A DNA stretch of 64,000 bases from Sulfitobacter sp. CW3. GTDB taxonomy: Bacteria; Pseudomonadota; Alphaproteobacteria; Rhodobacterales; Rhodobacteraceae. How positions within the stretch are numbered: the first letter of the stretch is position 1; each line of letters starts with the position of its first letter. Location: the NCBI RefSeq assembly GCF_019392245.1, contig NZ_JAHXRL010000002.1:62001-126000 (forward strand), read 5' to 3'. The position numbers were made by a program, and so were the translations under genes. The notes beneath the pieces are model-generated. The model was not told the DNA's origin. It made no database searches and worked only from the letters and a program-made list of their open reading frames with translations. Below are positions 46,903 to 55,867 of the stretch, one piece after another.

Positions 46903-49440
46903 ATGAACGTCGTCAGACTATCCCACCATAATCGCACATGGGGTAGATGCCTGCTGGTTCTGGCCCTCTTGGTGGGAATCCTGGTCGCAGGGCACATAAT
47001 GTTCAGCCTTTGGAAAAGAATCCACGCGATTGACAGCGCGCAGGTGGATCACGCCGAATGGGTCTATACCCAGCTCGAAGTTGAATATCTGAAGCTCGAC
47101 AGGGCCATTGTCAGGGCGCGATCCGGAAATCCTGGCGATCTGGCAGACTTGCGGCAGCAGTTCGATATCTACTACAGCCGTACCGAAATTGCCCAAAATG
47201 CTGGAACAACCGGAGACGCCTTTTCCGACCTTGACCGTCTTCGGGATGTTCTGGATGAACAGGTGCAGCTGGTTCGCGCGGGCGATACGCGCCTTTTCAA
47301 TGGTCTGGACGAACTGCAAAATGCGTTGGGGCAAACCGGCGACATTCCTCGAAATGTTGCACTGGCCTCAGTCTCACTGGCGGTAGACGTGGCTAAGGCC
47401 GAGCGCCGTGAGATCGTCAGACTTCTTGAAATACTGTCTGTTGTCGTCTTGGTCGTAACAATTGCACTGATAAGCGCGATCATTCGGCTTTTGGTTCAGG
47501 CCAACACCGTCAGTCGGGCATCCCGCGACGCCAAAGAACACCACCTTCGGCTGGCGACCACGCTGCGCGCGTCTTTGGATGCGATTGTAGTCTTTGATGA
47601 AAACGGGTCCATCCTGGATTTCAACGGCTCTGCCGAAGACATCTTCGGGCTGGACCGCCAGGACGTTATTGGTGGCCACTTTATTGACCTTCTCATCCCG
47701 CCACACTTGCAAGAAGAACTAAATACGGCTCTCGAAGCGTTCCGCCGCACCGGCAAACCACAAATTGCGGAAAGCGGACGGCGCGAACTTGAGATGATCG
47801 ACAGTGATGGCCGCGTTTTTCCTATCGAATTGTCGGTGTCGCTGGCCCAGAGCAAGGATGGCCCGATTTTCGTTTCCTATATTCACGACATCACGGACAG
47901 AAAGCAAAAAGAACAAGAAATCGTTCAGGCGCGCGATGACGCACTTGCCGCTTACCGCGAAAAATCCCGTTTTTTCGCGGTGATGAGCCACGAAATGCGC
48001 ACGCCTCTGAACGGCGTTCTCTCGGCGCTCCAACTTCTGGGGGATGGTCGGCTGGATGCGGAGCAGCAGAAATATCTTGATGCCGCGCTGACGTCCGGGG
48101 ATATCCTGTTGGGTCACATCAATGATGTGCTCTCTATTGAACGCAGCGAAGCTGACCGGAGTGAACAGCAAACGCAATCTTGCAACATGGTGGCGCTGAC
48201 ATCGGGTGTGATCGACAGCATGGGGCCGCTGGCGCAGCATACCGGCAATCGGCTGCATCTTGATCAAACTGGGCTGGATGATCGATGCATCCTGACCGAC
48301 CCTCGGGCGGTGCAGCAGGTTCTCGTGCATCTTCTCAGCAATGCGATCAATTTCAGCCCTGATGGCGACATTACCCTTCGCGCCTTGTATCGGCATGCCG
48401 ACGACGAAAGCTTGCTCCTGCATTTTGAAGTCGGCGATACGGACATCGACGTTACCGAAGCTGATGTTCCTCATCCCTTCGAAGATTGTATTGCGCTCGA
48501 CAGCAGCTATGAACGTCCGGCCGGAGGCGGCGGGCTGGGCCTTGAAATTGTGCGCCGTCTGGTTCAGGGGCTCGGCGGAGACATCAGGTGTGAATCCCGG
48601 GCGGGACAAAATTCCCGCTTTATTGTGTGCCTGCCCGTCACCCTCGCCTCAACATCCTATACGCCTGCGCTTTCAGCACCACAGGTGGAAGACGCACACG
48701 GAAAATCGTTGCACCTATTGGTCGTCGATGACAACCAGATCAACCGCGAACTGCTCGGGGCAATACTCAAAAGACTTGGGCACATCGTCAGCGTCGCCAC
48801 CGGAGGGCAAGAGGCTGTCGACCTTGCCAAAAGCACACGGTTTGATGCCATCCTCATGGACATCTCGATGCCCGGCATGAACGGTATTCAAGCGACCAAG
48901 GCGATCTTGGGCGGCGACGGACCGAATAACCAGACGCGCATCATACCCGTCACAGCCCACGCCCAGCCCAAGGAACGCGAGGAATTTGAAGCCGCAGGCA
49001 TGAAAGGTTTCCTGCAAAAACCGCTTAATATGGAAGCGCTAAAATCTGCGTTGGCTGCTTTCTCTTCTGCTGAAAACGCGCCCGCCGAAAACCAAACTCT
49101 ACGGCAACAACCCGTGCTGAACAGTGCGCATGTCACGGAATTGCGGGAATTGCTGGGGCAGGATATGTTGAAGGATCGTATCATGATGCTGGTGCAAAGC
49201 GTCGATGCCGATCTTCCCGACCTCACAAACACGCAAACCATTTTGGATCTGCAAACACGGGCCCATGCTTTGGGCGGCATGTGCGGCATGTTCGGAGCCG
49301 AGCGTTTTCACGTTCTCCTTAGTGAAGTCGAGACCGCGTGCAAGGAAGGCAATACCCGCGAAGCGCACGAGCTTGTCAAATTGGCACCGGCGGTCTGGCA
49401 TCTGACAAGAGAAGCTTGGTTGCAACAAATCGGCGCATGA
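46903..49440 (+). CDS. Hybrid sensor histidine kinase with PAS, receiver and Hpt domains
   Basis: 845 aa. Membrane helix one (about 14-36) and helix two (about 178-200) enclose a roughly 140-residue periplasmic helical sensor domain. A cytoplasmic PAS domain follows (about 215-330, LDAIVVFDENGSILDFNGSA). The HisKA domain has His363 in MSHEMRTPLNGVL, and the HATPase has N-box HLLSNAINFSPDG and GGGGLGLEIVRRLVQGLGG. The receiver has LLVVDDNQINRELL, Asp653 and Lys in FLQKPLNMEAL. The C-terminal Hpt has His788 in TRAHALGGMCGMFGAERF. The enzyme can run a whole His-Asp-His relay and then phosphorylate an Asp of a separate regulator, most likely the LuxR-type one encoded divergently. Confidence 0.93.
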   Translation: MNVVRLSHHNRTWGRCLLVLALLVGILVAGHIMFSLWKRIHAIDSAQVDHAEWVYTQLEVEYLKLDRAIVRARSGNPGDLADLRQQFDIYYSRTEIAQNAGTTGDAFSDLDRLRDVLDEQVQLVRAGDTRLFNGLDELQNALGQTGDIPRNVALASVSLAVDVAKAERREIVRLLEILSVVVLVVTIALISAIIRLLVQANTVSRASRDAKEHHLRLATTLRASLDAIVVFDENGSILDFNGSAEDIFGLDRQDVIGGHFIDLLIPPHLQEELNTALEAFRRTGKPQIAESGRRELEMIDSDGRVFPIELSVSLAQSKDGPIFVSYIHDITDRKQKEQEIVQARDDALAAYREKSRFFAVMSHEMRTPLNGVLSALQLLGDGRLDAEQQKYLDAALTSGDILLGHINDVLSIERSEADRSEQQTQSCNMVALTSGVIDSMGPLAQHTGNRLHLDQTGLDDRCILTDPRAVQQVLVHLLSNAINFSPDGDITLRALYRHADDESLLLHFEVGDTDIDVTEADVPHPFEDCIALDSSYERPAGGGGLGLEIVRRLVQGLGGDIRCESRAGQNSRFIVCLPVTLASTSYTPALSAPQVEDAHGKSLHLLVVDDNQINRELLGAILKRLGHIVSVATGGQEAVDLAKSTRFDAILMDISMPGMNGIQATKAILGGDGPNNQTRIIPVTAHAQPKEREEFEAAGMKGFLQKPLNMEALKSALAAFSSAENAPAENQTLRQQPVLNSAHVTELRELLGQDMLKDRIMMLVQSVDADLPDLTNTQTILDLQTRAHALGGMCGMFGAERFHVLLSEVETACKEGNTREAHELVKLAPAVWHLTREAWLQQIGA

Positions 49441-49532
49441 AAACACGTGTGTCTGGCCCGGCAACGCAGCATCGCGGTTAAAACCTATCCGTCAGTATAG
49501 GTAAATTACTCCACCGCGCCGCAGCAATCATT

Positions 49533-49553
49533 ATCGTTATGATTTATAACGAT
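49533..49553. promoter_or_regulatory. Perfect inverted repeat ATCGTTAT-N5-ATAACGAT
   Basis: An 8-bp perfect palindromic pair with a 5-base spacer, about 95 bases past the kinase gene and just upstream of the candidate small RNA. It is suitable as a dimeric regulator site, and the regulator is unknown. Confidence 0.45.
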
Positions 49554-49576
49554 CTTACTACCGCCGAATACTGTAT

Positions 49577-49722
49577 ATCAGAAGCAACAGATAGGGTCGT
49601 TTCCATTCCGGACTATGCTCCAACACCGTCCGGTCTGGCCCCAGGGCGACCATATCGCCATCACCAATGGTGTTGTTTTTGAAATGCCGCTCTTCTGGTC
49701 ACAGAAGAGCGGCCCTTTTTTT
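49577..49722 (+). ncRNA. Candidate small RNA or leader ending in a strong terminator
   Basis: The region between the kinase and the next surface gene has no reading frame worth calling, yet ends in a strong intrinsic terminator (49686-49722). The kinase stop is 245 bases before the hairpin. A short independent transcript is plausible, with TATA-like sequence near 49569-49578 as a possible promoter. Alternatively it is the long 3' end of the kinase mRNA. The start coordinate is a guess. Confidence 0.3.
49686..49722 (+). terminator. Strong intrinsic terminator
   Basis: GCCGCTCTTCTG, 4-base loop GTCA, CAGAAGAGCGGC gives a perfect 12-bp stem, followed by CC and seven T on the plus strand. The opposite strand lacks a T-run. 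Confidence 0.85.
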
Positions 49723-50022
49723 GTACAGATGCATTTTCGCGCAGCCGGTCCCCTGACGATCTTCGCCACTCAAAAATCCCCGGAACCCAGCGCGCTTGGG
49801 CCAATGCAACGCTATCCCAAAGCATAGCGGCGCTATGCGCGGCGGTATCGTTGATGTCCCTCTGAACCTTCGCACAACACACGGCACCCTGCGACACTGG
49901 TCAGGATCGAAACCCACCGCAAAACCACGCTCCGGCAGGAAGGCCCTATGCGCAGGGCCCCTGCCCGCCTGCTGCGGAAACCAAGAACGATAAACCCGGT
50001 GCCAAACCAAAAGGCGGATGAA

Positions 50023-53000
50023 GTGTTCAAGCACGTGTCAAAACGACTATTGCGTCACCTGTGCGGCTGCACAGCGGCGATTGCAGCGCTGGCGGCATCC
50101 GAACTGCAGGCCGGTGATTTCACGCTAGACTGGGGGCAGATCGACTGGCCGGCGGGATCGACCGCGCCGCTGACCACCACGTTGACGGATCAATACGGGT
50201 TCGAGATCGATGCGACAGTCAATGTTGCGGGCGCTTTTACGACGGGCGGCGGTATCGTATCGCCGGACGACACGTCGCTGCTGGGCGGCAGCGTGCCATC
50301 TCTTGGCTTAGTCTCTGACGCACCGGCCAATCTGGGGCGGATCGGCGATGCCACTGTCAGTGCGCAACTGACCTTTTCATCAAACAGCGTTGCCTTTCCG
50401 GTAGACGGGCTGGTGCTCGATATTCTAGACGTCGATGCTGGCGACGCAAACGCGCCCAGTGACAGTTGTGACTTTATCACGGTGACTGGCACCAATGGCG
50501 ATCCAACCCTGTCGGCCGTGTCGTCGACGCCGACCTTCGTTCTAGGGCCCGGCGCTGGTAGCGGTCTCACCGGACCGCTGGCAGCCAATCAGGCGCAATG
50601 TATCTTTGTCGATGGGCTGGCGGGCTCTCCGACCTCGGCCAACACCGATACCGGAACCGTTCGCGCGACATTTCCGGACGGTACTGCGTCGGTCAACGCC
50701 ATTTTTGATGAATCCATCGGCAATGTCAGAACATCCCTTGGCTATGACGCCGCCGCGCGGGCCATCGGTGTTCTGGCAGCCAGTTCTTTTTCCGTCGGCC
50801 AAAGCATCTCGCTCGTCAAAACCTCGGAGCCGAACGAACTTCCCGAGCCGGGAACGACGATCACCTACACATACTTTGTCACCAACGACGGGTCCCTGCC
50901 GTTTAACATAGGGCAGGATATCGCGATCGTGGACGATTCCGTTGCCTCCGTGGCCTGCCCTGCGATCACCGCCGAAGTGCCGGTCGGCGGCACCCTTGAA
51001 TGTACCGCTGAATACACCGTGACCGTGGTGGATGTCCTAAATGGCAGTCTGAGCTCGACGGCGACGGCGGGTATCGGCCCGATTGGTCAGACGTTCGACG
51101 ACCGACTGCAATCCAACGCCGCGACACTGACCCTGCTTTATGCGCTGGGTTATGATTTCGGCGATGCGCCCCTTACGTATCTGGTGCCATCCCACGCCAT
51201 CGTCACAGCCCCGACGATCTACCTTGGCACAATTGCCCCCGACGCCGAAACCTTTGCCCAGCCTGACACGACCGCCACTGGCGACGATGTGAACAACAGC
51301 GACGACGAGGACGGTGTCACCCTGCCGCTGCTGACACAGGGAACCATCGTCACGATCACAGTCAATGTGGCGGGCGACGGGTTCCTTCAGGCGTGGATGG
51401 ACTTTGACGGCAACGGATTGTTCGCAAACGACGCGCTGGAGCGTCTGGCCACGAACCTGCGCGACGATGGCCTTGGCGATGACATCGCCGCCGGGGACGC
51501 CGAGATCCAGATCAGGATCACGGTGCCTGACGACGCAACCACCTCTCTTACCTTTGGCCGCTTCCGCTGGGCCTCCGAGGCCGGACTGGGTATCTCGGGT
51601 GCCACGCTGGACGGCGAGGTCGAGGATTACTCCTTTGTCATCGCCGCTGCAGATCTTGTCGACCGCGGGGACGCGCCCGCCAGCTATGGTGATCCGCGCC
51701 ATGTGGTGGTGCCGACGATCTACCTTGGCAGCGAATCACCCGATCTCGACATCTCGGCAAAGTACTCTGCCGGTGCCGATGGTGACGATCTTGACGGTAT
51801 CGACGACGAAGACGCGACGAGTTTTCCGCCGCTTGTGGCGGGCACCACCGTGCCACTGACGGTGTTGACCCATGAAACGCAGAGCTTTCTGTTCGACCTG
51901 GGCCTGCCTGTGCTGGTGCCGGGTATCACCAACCTGCAAGTCTGGGTCGACTTCGACCAGAACGGTACCTTCGATCCGGCTGAACAGGTGGCGGTCAACT
52001 ACCGCGATGGTGGGACCGGCGACACCGATGGCAGGTTCAACAACCAGATCACGCTGAACATTCCGGTTCCTGCGGATGCCATCGCGGGGCCCACCTATGC
52101 ACGGCTGCGGTGGTCCACGACCAGCGGCCTGATTACTGATCCATTTGACGGGCTTAACTTGGACGGCGAGGTCGAAGATTACCTCGTCACGGTGATTAAC
52201 CCCAACGGTCCGCTGACCTGTTCTTCGAATTTCTATATGGTCGCGACTGAACCGGGCCAGAACCTGCCCGCGCTGGACGAGCTATCAATCAGCGAAAGCG
52301 GCGGAATCTATACGCTGACCCATGTTGATCTGCCACCCAACTACACGGGCAACTTCCTTGTTACCGGCTGGGGCTATAACGAGCTGGACGGCTTTATCTA
52401 TGGCGTACGCCAAAGCCCCCGGTCGCTGATGCGGATCGACGCGTCGGGCGCTGTGACCGAGGTCGCGGACCTGTCCACCCTCAGCATCGAAGCCCCCGAC
52501 ACCAGTTCCGACATCCTGCCCAACGGTATCATGATCTACATGTCCGGGTCCGGCTCTAGTCGGTACCAACTGCTCGATATCAGCGACCCGGCGAATCCGG
52601 TTGCACTGGGGGTGCTGACCGCCACTGCCGGCGCGACCTATAGCCGTGACATGGCCTACAACCCGCTGGACGGGCTGATCTACTTCTTTGACACCTCGCG
52701 CAACTTGCACTTTTTCGATCCCAACAACGGCGTGCCGGGGTCCATCACGGTCGGTCTGCTGGCAAACGTGCCCCTGGCCGAGGGCAAGTTTTCGATGGAC
52801 ATCGACTCGGTCTGGTTCGACGGCTCGGGGTACATGTACGGCTTTGACAACCAATCCCGGCAGGTCTTTGCGGTCGAGGTCGGCGCAGAGGGCAACCGCC
52901 CCGCCAGCTACGAATTTATCGAGGTACAAGGCACCGTCGACAACATGACCTATCAGGGCAATGACGGCGCATCATGTCGCGCGCCCGGCCCCTTTGTGTC

Positions 53001-54891
53001 GTCGGTCCTGCAAGAGGGCACAATTTCCGGCACGCTTTACGAGGATACCAACAACTCCGGCGCGCTTGATGCTGGTGAAACGGGCTTGCCCGCAGGCATT
53101 ACAGTCACGCTCTTTGATGACAATGGCACGCCAGCCGACCCTGCCGATGACACGCTGGCATTGACGGTGGAAACCGCCGCCGACGGCACCTATCTCTTTG
53201 GCTCGGTCAATTCGACGCTGACCTACCGCATCGAAGTTGACGAGACCGACCCAGAAATTCCGACCGAGCTTGACCTGTCGACCGCCAATCCGCTGACCGG
53301 TGTGGCAGTGGTCACAAATGCCGATACCAGCGATCAGAACTTTGGCTTTGTGATCGCACCCTCGGTCGCGGATTTGTCGCTGTCGAAATCCGCCCTCAGC
53401 GCAGCAGACGGGCTGCCCGTAACGCAGGCCACAGCAGGCGAGGCGCTGGATTTTGTCCTGACGGTCACCAATGACGGGCCGGGCGACGTCACTGGCGTGC
53501 AGGTACGGGATCTGATGCCCGATGGCTTTGCCTATGTCTCTGACGACGCGGTGGCACAGGGCGACACCTACGACACCGGCACCGGAATATGGGCCGTAGA
53601 CGCCCTAGCGAATGGCGCAAGCGCCGTGCTGACCATCCGCGTCACGATGCGCGACAGTGGTGAACATACAAACACCGCCGAAATCGTGGCCAGCTCTCTG
53701 CCTGACCCCGACAGTGACGTCGCGGTCGGTGCCTTGGTCGACGATCAGTCTGACGGGCTGGCTGACGATGACGAGGCAAGCGTATCCGTGGCATATGCCG
53801 GCACCGGTGCGACCCTGTCTGGTGTGGTATTCCTTGATAATGGTGCCGGGGCTACGGCCTATGACGGGGTGCAGGGCGGGGGCGAAACCAGCACCAACCG
53901 TGCCCTGATCAAGATCACCAACAGCGCAGGTGAACTGATCGGCTCTCCCGCCGTTGCCGCCGATGGCAGCTGGAACCTGACGCTCCCCGACACTTATGCC
54001 GATGCCGTCACCGTCACTGTCCTGCCCGACCAAGGACATCGCCCCGTGTCGGAAACTGCCGCCGCGCTGCCCGGTATTGTAAACGCTGATCCGCGGGACG
54101 GAACATTGACCTTTACCCCGGCGGCGGGCACGTCCTACAGCGACCTGAACTTTGGTCTGATCGTCGAGGCACGTCTGAACCTTGACCAGCAGGCGGCCAT
54201 CCGCCCCGGTCAGGTGGTGTCTCTGCGGCATGAATACATCGCCGATGCCACAGGCACAGTGACCTTCACCCTCGACGCCGAAACCAGCGCAACGCCCGCA
54301 GCCTTCTCGACCGCGCTGTTTTTGGACACCGATTGCGATGGTAACGCCGACGCGCCGGTCAACGGGCCGATCGCCATAGAGGCCGGGACGGCCCTGTGCA
54401 TTTTGGCACGCGTGTCATCATCCTCTGCCGTCAGTCCGGGCGCGAGCTACAGTTTTGAACTTGTGGCCGACACGTCCTACGGCACCTCGGGATTAAGCAA
54501 ACAGGATCGCAACACCGACCGCGTGACAGTTGAATCGTCACAAGGTGCGATCAAGCTGAAAAAAACCGTGCGCAACGTCACCCAAGGCACCGCCGAAGGG
54601 GTGGCCAACGGGGCAGCAGTCGGGGACATTCTAGAATACCGAATCTATGTTAAGAATACCGGCACCCTGCCGTCATCCGATATTATCATCTACGACAGGA
54701 CGCCCCCCTACACCGTGCTTGCCACCGCCGTGCCAAGCCCGGTTTCCTTGGGCAGCGGCGTGACATGCAGCAGCTCGACGTCGGGTTCGGATAGCGCGGG
54801 GTATGCCGGAAATCTACGCTGGGATTGCACCGGTCTTTTTCAACCGGGCGACGAAGGTTCCGTGACATTCGAGGTAAGGGTTTCACCCTGA
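50023..54891 (+). CDS. Giant secreted DUF11/GEVED surface protein
   Basis: 1622 aa from the GTG at 50023. That start is chosen because AAGGCGGA lies just ahead and a typical signal peptide follows (MFKHVSKRLLRHLCG to ELQA). The open frame reaches an ATG at 49948, which would add 25 basic residues. After an N-terminal beta domain and a DUF11-like domain come two GEVED repeats (about 375-535 and 545-720), each with DFGDAP/DRGDAP, a W-x-DF-x-x-NG calcium-like loop, and DGEVEDY. A DUF6923-like propeller segment follows (about 735-985, GWGYNELDGFIYGVRQSP), then an SdrD-like domain (GTISGTLYEDTNNSGALDAG), a DUF11 domain and a second SdrD-like stretch. The C-terminal DUF11-like module ends VTFEVRVSP. 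No membrane anchor or sortase site is seen. It is probably a surface adhesin or matrix protein. Confidence 0.82.
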   Translation: MFKHVSKRLLRHLCGCTAAIAALAASELQAGDFTLDWGQIDWPAGSTAPLTTTLTDQYGFEIDATVNVAGAFTTGGGIVSPDDTSLLGGSVPSLGLVSDAPANLGRIGDATVSAQLTFSSNSVAFPVDGLVLDILDVDAGDANAPSDSCDFITVTGTNGDPTLSAVSSTPTFVLGPGAGSGLTGPLAANQAQCIFVDGLAGSPTSANTDTGTVRATFPDGTASVNAIFDESIGNVRTSLGYDAAARAIGVLAASSFSVGQSISLVKTSEPNELPEPGTTITYTYFVTNDGSLPFNIGQDIAIVDDSVASVACPAITAEVPVGGTLECTAEYTVTVVDVLNGSLSSTATAGIGPIGQTFDDRLQSNAATLTLLYALGYDFGDAPLTYLVPSHAIVTAPTIYLGTIAPDAETFAQPDTTATGDDVNNSDDEDGVTLPLLTQGTIVTITVNVAGDGFLQAWMDFDGNGLFANDALERLATNLRDDGLGDDIAAGDAEIQIRITVPDDATTSLTFGRFRWASEAGLGISGATLDGEVEDYSFVIAAADLVDRGDAPASYGDPRHVVVPTIYLGSESPDLDISAKYSAGADGDDLDGIDDEDATSFPPLVAGTTVPLTVLTHETQSFLFDLGLPVLVPGITNLQVWVDFDQNGTFDPAEQVAVNYRDGGTGDTDGRFNNQITLNIPVPADAIAGPTYARLRWSTTSGLITDPFDGLNLDGEVEDYLVTVINPNGPLTCSSNFYMVATEPGQNLPALDELSISESGGIYTLTHVDLPPNYTGNFLVTGWGYNELDGFIYGVRQSPRSLMRIDASGAVTEVADLSTLSIEAPDTSSDILPNGIMIYMSGSGSSRYQLLDISDPANPVALGVLTATAGATYSRDMAYNPLDGLIYFFDTSRNLHFFDPNNGVPGSITVGLLANVPLAEGKFSMDIDSVWFDGSGYMYGFDNQSRQVFAVEVGAEGNRPASYEFIEVQGTVDNMTYQGNDGASCRAPGPFVSSVLQEGTISGTLYEDTNNSGALDAGETGLPAGITVTLFDDNGTPADPADDTLALTVETAADGTYLFGSVNSTLTYRIEVDETDPEIPTELDLSTANPLTGVAVVTNADTSDQNFGFVIAPSVADLSLSKSALSAADGLPVTQATAGEALDFVLTVTNDGPGDVTGVQVRDLMPDGFAYVSDDAVAQGDTYDTGTGIWAVDALANGASAVLTIRVTMRDSGEHTNTAEIVASSLPDPDSDVAVGALVDDQSDGLADDDEASVSVAYAGTGATLSGVVFLDNGAGATAYDGVQGGGETSTNRALIKITNSAGELIGSPAVAADGSWNLTLPDTYADAVTVTVLPDQGHRPVSETAAALPGIVNADPRDGTLTFTPAAGTSYSDLNFGLIVEARLNLDQQAAIRPGQVVSLRHEYIADATGTVTFTLDAETSATPAAFSTALFLDTDCDGNADAPVNGPIAIEAGTALCILARVSSSSAVSPGASYSFELVADTSYGTSGLSKQDRNTDRVTVESSQGAIKLKKTVRNVTQGTAEGVANGAAVGDILEYRIYVKNTGTLPSSDIIIYDRTPPYTVLATAVPSPVSLGSGVTCSSSTSGSDSAGYAGNLRWDCTGLFQPGDEGSVTFEVRVSP

Positions 54892-55033
54892 TCGCGGCGA
54901 TGCTGCGCTAGCCTGCCGTCGAACGGGGGCCACGGCTGTCATGCGCAACCGCGTGCCTTGGCGGGTAAATGGCGGGCGCGTGGTCAAAGGTGACCGTCGT
55001 CCTATTGCGCCCGGATCGGTGAGCAATTGAAAT

Positions 55034-55705
55034 TTATGGCTGGTACCCGATAACCACGGCACTCAAGATCATATCAACAACCCGCCGGCGCAATTTCTTT
55101 TGGCCTTCGTCCGTAAACAGCCTGTCGCCGAATGAGGTCGAGAACGTTGCCCTGTTGGACACATTGTAAAAGCTTGCAGAGCTGATCATCCAGTGCAGTT
55201 CAAGCGGGTCAGCATCCGCGCGCAAAACGCCGCTCGCTTTGCCCCGATCACAAACGTCAGTAAGTTTGTCGATGATGGCCTTGTTTAGCTTTGGAATGAT
55301 TTCGGATTTCTTAATGTACTCCGCGTTGTGGATATTCTCGATCATGACCAGACGGATGAAGTGCGGGTTACTTACGTGTGAATCAAAGGTTGCTTCAGTT
55401 AGGCGGCGCAGGGCCGCCACTGGTTCAAGGCCCGCGACATTCAACGCCTGTTCCGTATTGCGCAGCGACGAATACACCCGCCCCAGAACATGTTGGTACA
55501 GGCCTTCTTTGTCGCCAAAATAATAGTAGATCATCCGCTTTGAGGTCGCTGTTCTCTTGGCGATTTCGTTGATATTCGCACCAGACAGACCCTGCGCTGC
55601 AAACTCCTCGGTTGCGATTGTCAGGATATTCTCTTTGACGGCCTCAGGGTTTTTTTTCCAAGAGGTTTTGCGTTCTTGAGCTGTTTCATCATTGTTTCCA
55701 ATCAT
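55034..55705 (-). CDS. TetR-family regulator of the quinate/shikimate operon
   Basis: 223 aa. The N-terminal helix-turn-helix is plain: NINEIAKRTATSKRMIYYYF then GDKEGLYQHVLGRVYSSL. The C-terminal domain has the TetR_C features PHFIRLVMIENIHNAEYIKK and ADPLELHWMISSASFYNVSN. It is divergent from the tctC-led operon, and two near-identical operator copies sit in the 162-base gap. It is thus a likely autoregulated repressor relieved by a hydroaromatic compound or its degradation product. The ligand is inferred from the genes it faces. Confidence 0.9.
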   Translation of the reverse strand: MIGNNDETAQERKTSWKKNPEAVKENILTIATEEFAAQGLSGANINEIAKRTATSKRMIYYYFGDKEGLYQHVLGRVYSSLRNTEQALNVAGLEPVAALRRLTEATFDSHVSNPHFIRLVMIENIHNAEYIKKSEIIPKLNKAIIDKLTDVCDRGKASGVLRADADPLELHWMISSASFYNVSNRATFSTSFGDRLFTDEGQKKLRRRVVDMILSAVVIGYQP

Positions 55706-55750
55706 TTCGGCAGCCTCTCTTTTTTTGATTCTAAGTTCGGGATATCACGT

Positions 55751-55799
55751 AATTAACCCAAGGGTACATTTTATTTGACAAATTAACCCACAGGTACAT
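55751..55799. promoter_or_regulatory. Two direct operator copies with an embedded promoter
   Basis: AATTAACCCAAGGGTACAT (55751-55769) and AATTAACCCACAGGTACAT (55781-55799) differ at two bases and start exactly 30 bases apart, about three helical turns. Each holds a small ACCC/GGGT-type dyad. A TTGACA -35 box (55775-55780) lies between them, so the second copy would cover the -10 region of the tctC promoter. Confidence 0.7.
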
Positions 55800-55867
55800 A
55801 AAAAGCTTCACGACGACGATGCGAGGAGCGAATCGTCTATAAAAAAAGAAAACTAGGGAGGACAGGG

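Noticed and set aside
49577..49722. A coding gene ahead of the strong terminator
   Set aside because: No frame with a start, ribosome site and plausible protein. A small RNA or 3' region fits better.
49948..50022. ATG 49948 as the start of the giant GEVED protein
   Set aside because: It would place 25 basic residues before the signal peptide. The GTG at 50023 has a good ribosome site and gives a normal signal peptide, though the upstream start is not excluded.
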